Positions 17,936 to 26,641 are shown, numbered from the stretch's first letter. The stretch is DNA of 59,934 bases from Terriglobia bacterium (GCA_030038235.1 JASHPE010000023.1:1-59934), one strand, 5' to 3'. Notes: a model not told the origin generated them from the letters alone. Made by a program: numbers and translations.

Positions 17936-18361
17936 ATGGTTTATTCCCGGCGGGAAGCCTGCCTGTTGCTGCCGGCACTGATGGCCTTCAAGGCGCAGGC
18001 CTCGGCCACCGGTGCGCTGCCCTCAAAGGTCTACCACTTCCAGAGCCTCACGGCGCAGGCCGAGGGCCCCAACCAGTTTCGACCGATCTTCGACGGCGCG
18101 ACTCATAACGGCTTTCACATCGAGCTCCACGCCACCGATCTCGCGCCGGGCGCGATGCCTCATCCGCCGCACCACCACGTTCATGAGGAGATTTTTCTGA
18201 TCCGCGAAGGCACCCTGCTCGTAACCATCGCCGGGCGCGAATCCACGCTCGAGGCCGGCGACGTGGCCTACATCGCTTCGGGCGACGAGCACGGCATTCG
18301 CAATACAGGGACGACGCACGCCCAATACTTCGTCTTTGAGGTGGGCACAGATCGCACCTGA
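17936..18361 (+). CDS. Exported cupin-domain protein
   Basis: A single-domain cupin of 141 residues. From ATG 17936 (GGGGAGCGA about nine bases before) it has a twin-arginine-like leader SRREACLLLPALMAF. Cupin motif 1 is clear in HPPHHHVHEEIFLIREG, giving His, His and Glu metal ligands. Motif 2 is GDVAYIASGDEHGIRNTG, with the final His and Asn. Metal-bound cupins serve as isomerases, dioxygenases or sugar-binding proteins; the exact reaction is not readable. It follows the exported oxidoreductase by 56 bp and precedes the PHP protein by 20 bp, so the three are probably one transcript. A start at 17909 is also possible. Confidence 0.88.
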   Translation: MVYSRREACLLLPALMAFKAQASATGALPSKVYHFQSLTAQAEGPNQFRPIFDGATHNGFHIELHATDLAPGAMPHPPHHHVHEEIFLIREGTLLVTIAGRESTLEAGDVAYIASGDEHGIRNTGTTHAQYFVFEVGTDRT

Positions 18362-18381
18362 ACCCGGCTTTGCAGCCTACC

Positions 18382-20661
18382 ATGAGACCGACAGTTGCGA
18401 AGATCACGATCGCGGTTCTGGCCATCCTCCTGGCCTTGAGCAAGTCAGTGCCCGCCCACGCGCAAAGCGCCACCGCAGTGCCGTTGCAGCCTTTTGCCGA
18501 CCAGGTTCGCCAATTGGAATCGACGTTGAGTTTTCTCGGGCAGCCGCTCGCCCCGAAGGATCAGGATGCGATCAATTCCGCCTTTGCGAATCCCGATCCT
18601 CAGGTTGCGGTCGCGCAAGCAGCGGCTGTGCTGGACCGATACGTCCTCGCGATAGTCACGATCAACGCCGAGAGCCGCGTCGGCGTCGAGCGCGGAAGCG
18701 CTCCGCCCGATCTCATTCAAGACGGCACGCGGATCTTTCTGGTCAAGGTGATTAATCAGGCGGGCGTCACAGCGCACCTTGCGCTCGAGAGCCCGAACAG
18801 CGGCAAGGTCTACGTCCAATCCGACAACAATCCCGAGCCGCCTCAGAAGCTGACGAACGCCGACGTGGTCGAGCGCTGGGCGGACATCAGTACTTACGAC
18901 AAGCCGCCCTTTGACGTGCGCCTGTCCGGCCTCGCGCTTGAGTATCGCCTGCTGCTGATTTCCAGCCGCGACGCCGGTCAGCGATCGGCCAGGATCAGCT
19001 TCAATGTGGGACAGGGTACCCGGGAAGTAGGTTCCCTGAACGAGATCACGGTTCTCTTCAACGCCGCCCCGGCGCGCGTGATCGCTCTGCACGTGCTCGA
19101 TGAGCTGGGCAATCCTACCATGGCGTCGTTTACCTTTCGCGACTCGCTGGACCGCATCTATCCCAATCCGGCCAAGCGTCTCGCGCCCGATTTCTTTTTT
19201 CAACCGCAAGTGTATCGTGCCAACGGCGAATCGATATCGCTTCCGCCAGGATCTTACACGGTTGCGGTTACGGGAGGACCCGAATACATCGCGGAAGAGC
19301 GGCAGTTCAGCGTCGATTCCGACGGGCCGAAGCAGCTCTCGTTCCAGTTGAAGCGCTGGATCGATCCTGCGAAGTACGGCTGGTATTCCGGAGACCATCA
19401 CATCCACGCCGCGGGCTGCGCGCACTACGAAAATCCCAGCGAAGGCGTGACGCCCGACGACATGGACCGCCAGGTGCGAGGCGAGCATCTGAACGTGGGC
19501 TGCGTCCTCACCTGGGGACCGTGCTACTACTACCAGAAGCGCTATTTTCGCGGACGCCAGGACGATCCGGCGTCGAAGCCCAATCAATTGCTGCATTACG
19601 ACCTGGAAGTCTCCGGGTTTCCGTCGAGTCACGCGGGGCATCTGGTGCTGCTCAATCTGAAAGATCAGGATTATCCCGGCACCAAGCGCATTGAGGACTG
19701 GCCCACGTGGGACCTGCCCATTCTGCGCTGGGGAAAATCGCAAGGCGCGCTTGTCGGTTTCGCACATTCCGGCTGGGGACTGGAAGTGAAGAGCGACGCG
19801 CTGCCCAGCTTCGAGATTCCGGGCTACGACGGCATCGGCGCCAACGAATACATCGTCGATGTTACTTACCCGGACACGGTGGACTTCATCTCGGCCGGCG
19901 ATACGCCTTATCCGTGGGAATTGAACATGTGGTATCAGACCCTCAACGTGGGATTCCGCACGCGAATCTCGGGCGAGACCGATTTCCCGTGCATCTACGA
20001 CAGCCGCGTGGGCGAAGGCCGCGCCTACGGCAAGGTCGAGGGAGCGTTGACCTACGCCAGTTGGATGGACGCGATTCAAGCCGGACGCACCTACGTCTCC
20101 GACGGGCGGAGTCACCTGATGGACTTCGCCGTGAATGGCAGTCCGCTGGGCGTTAGCGACAGCGAGGTGCGGCTCGCGGCGGCGGGAAAGGTCCACGTTG
20201 AAGTGAACGCCGCGGCTTATCTCGGTCCGCAACCCGACCAGAAAGTGCGCGCGCTTCCTTACGACGAAAAGCCCTACTGGAGCCTGGAACGGGCGCGCAT
20301 CGGAGACAGCCGCAAAGTGCCGGTTGAAGTGATCGTCAATGGGATCGCGGCCGCGCGGCAGGAAATCGTGGCCGATGGGACCGTTCAAAAGCTCGACTTC
20401 GACGTACCCATCGAGCAAAGCAGTTGGATCGCCGTGCGCATCCTGCCCTCGTCGCACACCAATCCCATATTTGTGCTGGTCGATGGCAAGCCCATCCGCT
20501 CCTCGCGCCGCAGCGCCGAGTGGTGCTTGGCCGGAGTGAATCAATGCTGGACGCAGAAGGCGCCGAAGATCTCGGCCGCGGAATTGCCCGAGGCGCAGAA
20601 AGCGTACGACCACGCGCGCGAGACCTACGAGCAATTGATCAAGGAGTGCAAAACGGAGTAG
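18382..20661 (+). CDS. Exported CehA/McbA-type metallohydrolase (PHP domain)
   Basis: A large exported protein of 759 residues. The signal peptide is TIAVLAILLALSKSVPAHAQ after ATG 18382; a TTG four codons upstream is less likely. Residues 30-330 are beta-rich and resemble a carboxypeptidase-regulatory or Ig-like lead-in. The catalytic PHP-like domain starts near 335 with GWYSGDHHIHAAGCAHY (the HxH metal site). Further candidate metal ligands are in GFAHSGWG and in GETDFPC near 530. CehA/McbA relatives hydrolyse carbamates or phosphoesters, but most members have unknown substrates. A C-terminal Cys-containing helical tail (about 715-759) follows. It is in a run with the cupin and oxidoreductase. 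Confidence 0.87.
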   Translation: MRPTVAKITIAVLAILLALSKSVPAHAQSATAVPLQPFADQVRQLESTLSFLGQPLAPKDQDAINSAFANPDPQVAVAQAAAVLDRYVLAIVTINAESRVGVERGSAPPDLIQDGTRIFLVKVINQAGVTAHLALESPNSGKVYVQSDNNPEPPQKLTNADVVERWADISTYDKPPFDVRLSGLALEYRLLLISSRDAGQRSARISFNVGQGTREVGSLNEITVLFNAAPARVIALHVLDELGNPTMASFTFRDSLDRIYPNPAKRLAPDFFFQPQVYRANGESISLPPGSYTVAVTGGPEYIAEERQFSVDSDGPKQLSFQLKRWIDPAKYGWYSGDHHIHAAGCAHYENPSEGVTPDDMDRQVRGEHLNVGCVLTWGPCYYYQKRYFRGRQDDPASKPNQLLHYDLEVSGFPSSHAGHLVLLNLKDQDYPGTKRIEDWPTWDLPILRWGKSQGALVGFAHSGWGLEVKSDALPSFEIPGYDGIGANEYIVDVTYPDTVDFISAGDTPYPWELNMWYQTLNVGFRTRISGETDFPCIYDSRVGEGRAYGKVEGALTYASWMDAIQAGRTYVSDGRSHLMDFAVNGSPLGVSDSEVRLAAAGKVHVEVNAAAYLGPQPDQKVRALPYDEKPYWSLERARIGDSRKVPVEVIVNGIAAARQEIVADGTVQKLDFDVPIEQSSWIAVRILPSSHTNPIFVLVDGKPIRSSRRSAEWCLAGVNQCWTQKAPKISAAELPEAQKAYDHARETYEQLIKECKTE

Positions 20662-20711
20662 CGTGGGTTTAAATCAGCGGCATCAACGACGTATCCAAAG
20701 CCTGGATTCCT

Positions 20712-20788
20712 GTCATTCCGAACGAAGCGAGGAATCTCGTACTGCTGTTTCCTTGCAGAGCGAGATTCCCCGCTTCGCTCGGAATGAC
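20712..20788. repeat. Dispersed hairpin repeat, copy 1
   Basis: Arms of about 28 nt (20712-20739 and 20761-20788) built on GTCATTCCGA/GCGAGGAATCTCG pair almost perfectly. The same element, with the same TTGCAGAG loop end, occurs at 56081-56161. It sits in the 180-bp gap behind the PHP-protein gene and may act as a terminator, but its sequence identity with the other copy shows it is a dispersed repeat. Confidence 0.8.
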
Positions 20789-20845
20789 GCGAGTAGGTTT
20801 CTTTTGACTGTTAACTAACTCTCGAATGTCGACTGTCGACTTCTT

Positions 20846-21163
20846 ATGACTACCACCGAATTCCGTCAATCTCTCTCGCTTGACCAGCCTCCGGCCGATT
20901 TGAGCCTGGCCCTCGCCGGCCTGTGGTGGGACGCAAAGGGCAACTGGACGCGGGCTCACGAATCGGCGCAGCAGGACGAGGGTCCTGCCGGCGCATGGGT
21001 TCATGCCTACCTGCATCGCAAGGAGGGCGATCTCTCAAACGCGGGCTACTGGTACCGGCGGGCGGGCAGGCCGGAGTCGCAGAGTTCGCTCGAGCAGGAG
21101 TGGCTTGAGATTGCCAGGTCGTTGCTGGGCGAGAAGGAATCGAGTGACCTTAACCTCTCTTGA
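20846..21163 (+). CDS. Hypothetical protein, helical, 105 residues
   Basis: A small soluble protein rich in Trp, Glu and Ala (W at 27, 28, 34, 52, 68 and 86), predicted mostly helical. It begins with LSLDQPPADLSLALAGLWWDAKGNWTRAHE and continues with an AWVHAYLHRKEGDLSNAGYWYRRAGR segment; the helix pairs resemble a TPR/SEL1-like fold. There is no signal peptide and no strong ribosome site. Codon use matches its neighbours and the product is compact, so I consider it real. Function unknown; the W-D-A-K-G-N-W pattern may help find relatives. Confidence 0.7.
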   Translation: MTTTEFRQSLSLDQPPADLSLALAGLWWDAKGNWTRAHESAQQDEGPAGAWVHAYLHRKEGDLSNAGYWYRRAGRPESQSSLEQEWLEIARSLLGEKESSDLNLS

Positions 21164-21285
21164 AATCTCCCAAACCGTGATATCGATTTAGCGAGCAGCC
21201 ACTGCGATGGATGATGTCGAAAACGCCGCGCGCAAGTTGCGCTTGGCGTGGCAAGCGAGACCTCTCGAGGCTGCCGGAAATGGAA

Positions 21286-22350
21286 ATGGCAAATATGACT
21301 CAGGATGCATTTCCAAACGGCGTGGCTCATCTGAATGAATTGGAGATCCTGGTCGTCGTGGACAATGAGACCGATACATTGTCAAGCATCGATCAAGGCG
21401 TGCCCCAAGTTCCCGAAATCATCCATCTCGCGGCGCGCACGCCGGCCAGCCGCAAATACGAGGGCCAGGACTGCAAGCGCGTTTTCGACCAGTTGTGTTG
21501 TGGCTGTCACGGGCTCTCGGTCCTTATTACCGGCCGCCAAGGGCCGCGCCAAGGCCGCATGCTCTTCGACACAGGCCCTTATCCTGACATCTGGCTCGAC
21601 AATGCCCGGCGTCTCGGGATCGACCTGTCGACCATCGAGTACGTTTTCCTTTCGCACTGGCACTTCGATCACAGCGGCGCGTTTCCGGAAGTCATCGCAG
21701 CAATCAGCAGCGCCCGAGGCGCCACAGGTCTGAGCCCGCCGATCATCGATCTGCATCCGAACCGGCCGGACCAGCGCGGCATTCTCGTGCCTTCCGGTGT
21801 GATGCTTTTGTTGCCAGAAGAACCGACATTCGAGGCGATTGCGAAGGCTGGCGGCGAGGTCGTTACGCATGACGGTCCTCATCCAATCTGCGGCGGCTTC
21901 TTTTTCGGTAGCGGTGCGATAGAACGTACGACCGAGTACGAGACCGGACTTGCCGGACATCACAGCTTCCGCGGGGACGTCTGCCAGCCGGATCCGCTGA
22001 TCATGGATGAGCGATTTGTCGCGGCTTATGTACCCGGCCGTGGGCTCACAGTGTTTTCGGCTTGCTCGCACGCCGGCATTGTCAACGCCTGCCTGAACGG
22101 AAGAGAGCACTTCCCGAACACTCGAATCGATCTGGTATTGGGCGGATTCCATCTGGCAGGCAGGGAAATGGAGCGACGAATAGATGCGACAGTTCGCGAC
22201 CTCAAGGATATGATCGATCCTCGTCTAGTAGCCCCTGGGCACTGTACAGGCTGGCGGGCCAAGGCGGAACTCGCGAATACCTTCGCTCCAGGCCGGTATG
22301 CGCCTAGTGTTGTTGGCACGCTTTACCGATTGAGCGCCGTTTCACCCTAG
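21286..22350 (+). CDS. MBL-fold metallohydrolase, DHPS-like subfamily
   Basis: A metallo-beta-lactamase-fold hydrolase of about 354 residues. The Zn motif is SHWHFDHSGAF near residue 123-133, with later ligands in CSHAGIVNA and the terminal PGHC. The layout, with KRVFDQLCCGCHGLSVLI early and GGFHLAG late, matches the subfamily related to 7,8-dihydropterin-6-methyl-4-(beta-D-ribofuranosyl)-aminobenzene 5'-phosphate synthase; the true substrate is unknown. It is longer than the core family by about 40 residues at the N-terminus. Several in-frame ATGs (21211, 21280, 21286, 21295) leave the start open; I chose 21286, which excludes an Arg-rich run. Confidence 0.88.
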   Translation: MANMTQDAFPNGVAHLNELEILVVVDNETDTLSSIDQGVPQVPEIIHLAARTPASRKYEGQDCKRVFDQLCCGCHGLSVLITGRQGPRQGRMLFDTGPYPDIWLDNARRLGIDLSTIEYVFLSHWHFDHSGAFPEVIAAISSARGATGLSPPIIDLHPNRPDQRGILVPSGVMLLLPEEPTFEAIAKAGGEVVTHDGPHPICGGFFFGSGAIERTTEYETGLAGHHSFRGDVCQPDPLIMDERFVAAYVPGRGLTVFSACSHAGIVNACLNGREHFPNTRIDLVLGGFHLAGREMERRIDATVRDLKDMIDPRLVAPGHCTGWRAKAELANTFAPGRYAPSVVGTLYRLSAVSP

Positions 22351-22494
22351 CTGATCGACGCAATAGCTTCCGGTACCTGGCACTATTGGGTGGCCCAAGG
22401 CTACGGTTTCTGGCCGCCGCCAGTCTCGAGCCCCTCATTTACGCAGGAGGGAAGGGACACAGAACTCACGGTCCCAGCTTCTTGCGAATCCGAT

Positions 22495-23070
22495 GCCCTC
22501 GTAGCGCGGGCGTCCCGCCCGCAGTGTTGCGGGCATCTTGCCCGCACCGCCCCGGCTCCTGCCGAATGGCTTCGTTTGCGGGAGCGGCAAGCCCCGTGTT
22601 GCGACCGGTTCGGCAGTTTCGAGTCAGACCCTCGACCTTCCAATCCATATCATTAAAATCAATCACTTGGGAGCCAGCGCCGTCTGGCGAATGATTCGCC
22701 AAGGGGCCCCAACTCTCGCCCTGAAGCTTGGGTTCCCGCTTTTCGTGAAGTTTTCCACAGGATTACATATTGAAAATAAGCCACGAAAAAAACTTTCTCA
22801 ATATTCTCACTTTTACCCACTGTCTTATTCCTAAAGCGTACCCTTAAAAGTGGACCATCGGCGACAGCGGGCAAGGCAAAGAGGCAGCGGAGCGAACCCG
22901 AGCGAACCCGACAGGCTTAAAGTGATTAGAATGATAGCGATAGCCCATAATCGGCAGGGAGCGAACCCGACGCGATTATCTGGCTTGTTTTCAGAAGTTT
23001 ACGCAACAAAAAGGGCTCGTTTTTGGGAAATCGTATGCCTTCGGACCGCGTCCTATTGCAGATTGGGTGT
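22495..23070 (+). repeat. Dispersed non-coding element, copy A
   Basis: A roughly 600-bp element shared with copy B (51150-51685, opposite strand). From left to right it holds: a palindromic head GTAGCGCGGGCG (about 22499); a block near 22614 (CGGCAGTTTCG); a block at 22744-22762 (CGTGAAG.TTTTC.ACAGG); an AT-rich block at 22801-22845 (CTCACTTTTACCCAC.GTC); and the core at 22890-23070. The core begins with the tandem 10-mer AGCGAACCCG and has long identical runs with copy B. No ribosome site or known protein is seen, and frames on either strand are short. It fills most of the 1-kb gap 22351-23365. Confidence 0.75.
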
Positions 23071-23111
23071 TCGTGCCTGGCGAGCAGAGTCCGAAGCGGC
23101 CCGACGGGGTT

Positions 23112-23292
23112 GAGCGAACCCGAGCGAACCCGACAGGCTTAAGGTGATTAGAATGAGGGCGATAGCCCATAATCGGCGGCGAGCGAACCCGACGCGGTTA
23201 TCTGGCTTGTTTTCAGATGATTACGCGCCAAAAAGGGTCTGTTTTTGGAAAATCGTAGGTGTACGCGCTCTGTCCAATTGCAGATTGCAGTC
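23112..23292 (+). repeat. Partial duplicate of element core (A')
   Basis: A second copy of the core of the element in 22890-23070, in the same orientation and 220 bp downstream. It begins with the same tandem AGCGAACCCG and aligns without gaps for about 150 bases, with roughly one difference in ten by eye. It also matches copy B. The head and AT-rich blocks are absent, so the core appears to be a separate module. Confidence 0.75.
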
Positions 23293-23365
23293 GTGCAGGA
23301 TGAAGACTACGTTTAGGCGAGCGGCGAACGAGGAATTGCGGCTGGGCTCCGAGGCACCGTCCGCG

Positions 23366-25648
23366 CTATTCGCCTCCCGATCGGGGCAAAGCAAACGCCA
23401 CGTAGGCGCCGCGGATGTGCGTCTGTGCGGCGGGATCGCTCACCTCAGGCGCGGCGTCGCAGACCACCAGGTACTCGCGGCCGTTCACCTCGTAGACGCT
23501 GGGCATGCCTTGCAGCGGCGCATCGAGCCGCTTCTCCCAGAGCACCTTGCCAGTGTCGGCGTCATACGCTCGAACCATATGATCCCGAGTCGCCGTAAAG
23601 ATCAATCCACCCGCGGTCACGACCGGGCCGGTCTTCACGAAGGGATAGCCCGTGTTCCGGATTCCCTTAGCCGCGAGCTCGGGCACGTCGCCGACTGGGA
23701 TTTGCCACTTGATCGAGCCCGTGTCCATGTCATATGCCGTCAGCGACGACCACGGCGGCTTAATCGCCGGAACGCCCGCGCTGGTCAGCATGAAACCAAA
23801 CCCGCTGAGATATCGGGTCGTCGGCTCGGGACTCGCGGATCGTGGCTCAGAACTCGGGCTATCGATTCTGCGATTCGCCCGACTCGGCTGCCCCAGCCCC
23901 GCGTCCCCAGCCCCGAGTCCCGACTCCGCCTCTGCCGGCGACGGATCGAGAAGAAAGGCGATCAACGCTCGAACGTCGGCGTCTTCCAACTTGGGAAATC
24001 CCGGCATGGGCCCGCGTCCTTGCCTGACAGTCGCTGCGATTTCTTCTCTCGTGAGCCTGGCGCCAATGCCCACGAGCGAGGGAATAGCCGGCGGCGAGCC
24101 CTTGAGATCGGCGCCGTGGCAGAGGCGGCAATTCGACTCGAAGATGAAGTGGCCATCCTGGGCAATCGACCCGCCCGGCGAGGCGTCGCGCGACTCATCG
24201 CGCTCCAGCTTGAGCATGCAGGGAAGGTCCATCGAGAGCACATACAGGCTGCTACCCGCCGGATCGGCCGCCGCCGAGCCCCAATTCGCGCCGCCACTAT
24301 TTCCCGGCATCTCCATGGTGTCGGCCAGGGCGGGCGGCGTGAACAAGCCGCCGTTGCGCGACGTCTCGATCTCCCGGCGGAATCGCTCCGCTTCCTGTGG
24401 ATCGGCGATCAGCGGGCTCAGGTCGGCGACGGTGAACGTTTGGCGCGCGAACGGCGGCGGTTTCAGCGGAAACGGCTGCGTGGGCCACGTCTCTTCGCCA
24501 GGCACATCGGAAGCGGGCTCCGGACGCTCTTCGATAGGCCAGAGGGGCTTGCCCGTCACGCGATTGAATACCCAGACGAAGCCGGTCTTGCCGACCTGCG
24601 CTACGGCGTCCACCTTGCGACCGTCATGCCACACGGTGAGGAGCTTCGGCGCGGCGGCGTTGTCATAATCCCAGATGTCGTGATGGACCATCTGGAAATA
24701 CCACAGGAGCTTGCCGGTGCGGGCGTTGAGCGCGAGCAGGCAGTCGGCGAAAAGGTCGGCGCCGTGGCGATCCGCGCCATAGAAGTTGTACTTGGCGCTG
24801 GCAGTCGGCACGTAGACGATCGCGCGCTTCTCATCGAGCGCCATGCCGCTCCAGCAATTGGCGCCGCCCACGCGCTTCCAGGCGTCTTTGGGCCAGGTGT
24901 CGTAGCCGGTCTCACCCGGATGCGGGATGGTGTGAAACGTCCAGACAAGCTTGCCGGTGCGCACATCAAAGGCCCGGATATCGCCGGGCGCCGATCCGTA
25001 GCCTTGGTTGGTAGCCGAACCCAGGATCAGCAGATCCTCGAAGACGCGTCCCGGCGAGGTGGATTGGACCAGCGAAAGCGTCCTCGGATCGCGGCCGAGC
25101 CCTTGTTTCAGATCCACGCGGCCGCTGACGCCAAAAGAGAGGATCGACTTCCCGGTGCGGGCGTCGATCGCCTGCAGAAAATGGTTGCTGGCAAAGAGCA
25201 ACCGGCGCTCGCGCCCGTCCTTGCTCTCCCAATAGTTGATCCCGCGATCCATCAGGATCTCGGTGTGCGGGTCGGCCGGATGCACCCATACTTGCTTTCC
25301 GGTCTCGGCGTTCAGCGCCACGATCGAGTTGTCCTCGGCCAGGACGTAAGTGAGCCCGTGCGCCTGGATCGGATTGAAGAAGTACCGGTTGTCGTCACCG
25401 GTTGGGAAGGTCCACGCAATCTGAAGCCGGCTGACGTTGCTGCGGTTGATCAGGCCCAGCGCCGAATACTGCGACGAGTCCGGTGCGCCGCCGTAATCGC
25501 TCCAGGTCGTGTGGCTTTGGCCGGCCGGGAGGGACTGAGCAGCGAACATGAGGCACCCAAGGAACAAAGCCACAACGACGGCTCTGAAGCGCGCAGCGAC
25601 CCCCGAAAATCGACCTGCCGATCCATGCTCCAACGTTCTTGGTCCCAC
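23366..25648 (-). CDS. PQQ-dependent dehydrogenase with internal cytochrome c domain
   Basis: A 760-residue periplasmic quinoprotein that should oxidise an alcohol or sugar with PQQ and pass electrons to haem c. GTG 25648 is supported by GGAGG five bases upstream. The signal peptide core is VVVALFLGCLMFAAQSL. The beta-propeller (about 45-485) shows W-motif repeats ending VWVHP, VWTF and LLWYF. A cytochrome c domain follows (CRLCHGADLKG near residue 507, axial Met in GPMPGFP). The last propeller blades are at about 610-755. This inserted-haem arrangement is known in acidobacterial glucose/alcohol dehydrogenase relatives. The linker after the haem domain (567-609) is low-complexity Ser/Pro/Glu and seems repeat-derived. 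Substrate unknown. Confidence 0.93.
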   Translation of the reverse strand: MGPRTLEHGSAGRFSGVAARFRAVVVALFLGCLMFAAQSLPAGQSHTTWSDYGGAPDSSQYSALGLINRSNVSRLQIAWTFPTGDDNRYFFNPIQAHGLTYVLAEDNSIVALNAETGKQVWVHPADPHTEILMDRGINYWESKDGRERRLLFASNHFLQAIDARTGKSILSFGVSGRVDLKQGLGRDPRTLSLVQSTSPGRVFEDLLILGSATNQGYGSAPGDIRAFDVRTGKLVWTFHTIPHPGETGYDTWPKDAWKRVGGANCWSGMALDEKRAIVYVPTASAKYNFYGADRHGADLFADCLLALNARTGKLLWYFQMVHHDIWDYDNAAAPKLLTVWHDGRKVDAVAQVGKTGFVWVFNRVTGKPLWPIEERPEPASDVPGEETWPTQPFPLKPPPFARQTFTVADLSPLIADPQEAERFRREIETSRNGGLFTPPALADTMEMPGNSGGANWGSAAADPAGSSLYVLSMDLPCMLKLERDESRDASPGGSIAQDGHFIFESNCRLCHGADLKGSPPAIPSLVGIGARLTREEIAATVRQGRGPMPGFPKLEDADVRALIAFLLDPSPAEAESGLGAGDAGLGQPSRANRRIDSPSSEPRSASPEPTTRYLSGFGFMLTSAGVPAIKPPWSSLTAYDMDTGSIKWQIPVGDVPELAAKGIRNTGYPFVKTGPVVTAGGLIFTATRDHMVRAYDADTGKVLWEKRLDAPLQGMPSVYEVNGREYLVVCDAAPEVSDPAAQTHIRGAYVAFALPRSGGE

Positions 25649-25816
25649 GCGGTCCTCCGTCTAAGCCCGAATCGTATTAGGGTACACGATTCGTGGCCGG
25701 CGGGAGTTCGGGAACATCAGGCGGGAAGGGTGGGCACTACTGACGGAAATGGGTCTTTTGGAAAGGGGCGAAAGTCAATTGGGTTGGAGGGCAGGAAGTG
25801 GGTCAGTTTGATGCGG

Positions 25817-25859
25817 CACGGCCATCTTGCCGTGGCCATTCACGGGCGGGACGCCCGTG
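25817..25859. repeat. Two adjacent small palindromes
   Basis: CACGGC (25817-25822) pairs with GCCGTG (25829-25834). CACGGGC (25841-25847) pairs with GCCCGTG (25853-25859), with GGGA between. This is the genome's REP-type pattern (name-like cores CACGGGCGGGACGCCCGTG) and lies in the long gap upstream of the dehydrogenase. Confidence 0.6.
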
Positions 25860-25975
25860 CCACGTCGAACGTCCCAAGCGATAGACGTCAGGGTTCCGGG
25901 TTTCGATGCGGCGATTCGAAACTATCGGGGTGCTGCAATGCTCCGCCTCCTGGCAACATCGACGCCGCACGATTC

Positions 25976-26104
25976 CTAGTTCAGAAAGAAGAGTTTGGCG
26001 CAGTAGTAACCAAGATAGAACGCTCCGACGATCAATCCCGCGGAAGCCCAAAGAACTGCCCGGACGCCGCCCGCTTCGGTTATCTGGTGTTCATGCTCTG
26101 CCAT
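25976..26104 (-). CDS. Possible 42-residue single-span membrane protein
   Basis: From ATG 26104 the frame encodes MAEHEHQITEAGG followed by one strong transmembrane helix (about residues 14-40, AVLWASAGLIVGAFYLGYYC). The charge pattern (acidic/His N-tail, Lys near the C-terminus) is that of a small membrane subunit. No clear ribosome site is visible and the frame overlaps no other gene. It could be a genuine small protein or chance. Function unknown; comparison with related genomes would decide. Confidence 0.4.
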   Translation of the reverse strand: MAEHEHQITEAGGVRAVLWASAGLIVGAFYLGYYCAKLFFLN

Positions 26105-26250
26105 AGCGCTGACGACCATGCACGATCGCTTCCATTGGACTCGGTTCCCAGGCCGCATTTTTATTCAGAAGACTGGCCTTTCGGTTACAGGGCGCCAGCC
26201 GAGGTGTCTTGAAATGTCTTCTGGCGCCTGCTACGGGTGTCCTCGACTGG

Positions 26251-26267
26251 TGACACATGACGTGTCA
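26251..26267. promoter_or_regulatory. Inverted repeat, candidate operator
   Basis: TGACAC, five bases, GTGTCA: a perfect 6-bp dyad with a spacing suited to a dimeric helix-turn-helix protein. It lies about 520 bp upstream of the sigma-54 activator gene. The protein that binds it is unknown; the activator itself is one possibility. Confidence 0.35.
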
Positions 26268-26641
26268 GTAACGCAGATTTTGCTGACTGGATAATACGGG
26301 CGCTGCACGGGATAGGGCTCGAAAGTTTACTGCTTTGTGAATATATCGTTCCGCCGTCCTCAGGAGGTGGCTTTCCGTTTTTGAGCGAGGTAACGTGTTA
26401 CCAATCCCATCGCCTGCCTGGCGCGCCCAAAATGCCGACTAATGTTCACTGCCGCGGCTCGGGCCTGTCGTTTTTGGAAGTTCGATTGCTTACTCGGGCA
26501 CCTGCGCGATCAATTATGTCAGAGTCAGCCATCGTACCGACAGCAGGGAGGCCGAGGACCAGCGCTGCGGAGTTTCTCCTTTGCGGAAAGAGGCCGGAAA
26601 AACTGCCCAGTTGCATAAGAAGTTGATGCTCAAGTTTCCGC

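Noticed and set aside
18445-20634. 729-codon open frame on the minus strand
   Set aside because: It is antisense to the CehA/McbA-like gene, which has signal peptide and metal motif. The shadow has an Arg/His/Asp-biased composition and no ribosome site.
22890-23292. CRISPR-like array from the repeated AGCGAACCCG units
   Set aside because: The units are only tandem pairs within a larger duplicated block; there are no regular spacers and no cas genes.
23144-26212. 1022-codon open frame on the plus strand
   Set aside because: It lies opposite the PQQ/cytochrome dehydrogenase, whose signal peptide, haem motif and propeller blades are clear. The plus-strand product is Arg/His-rich with no known motif, a typical shadow frame in high-GC DNA.
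26420-26437. Sigma-54 promoter in the gap before the activator
   Set aside because: The GG and GC elements are 12, not 10, bases apart.
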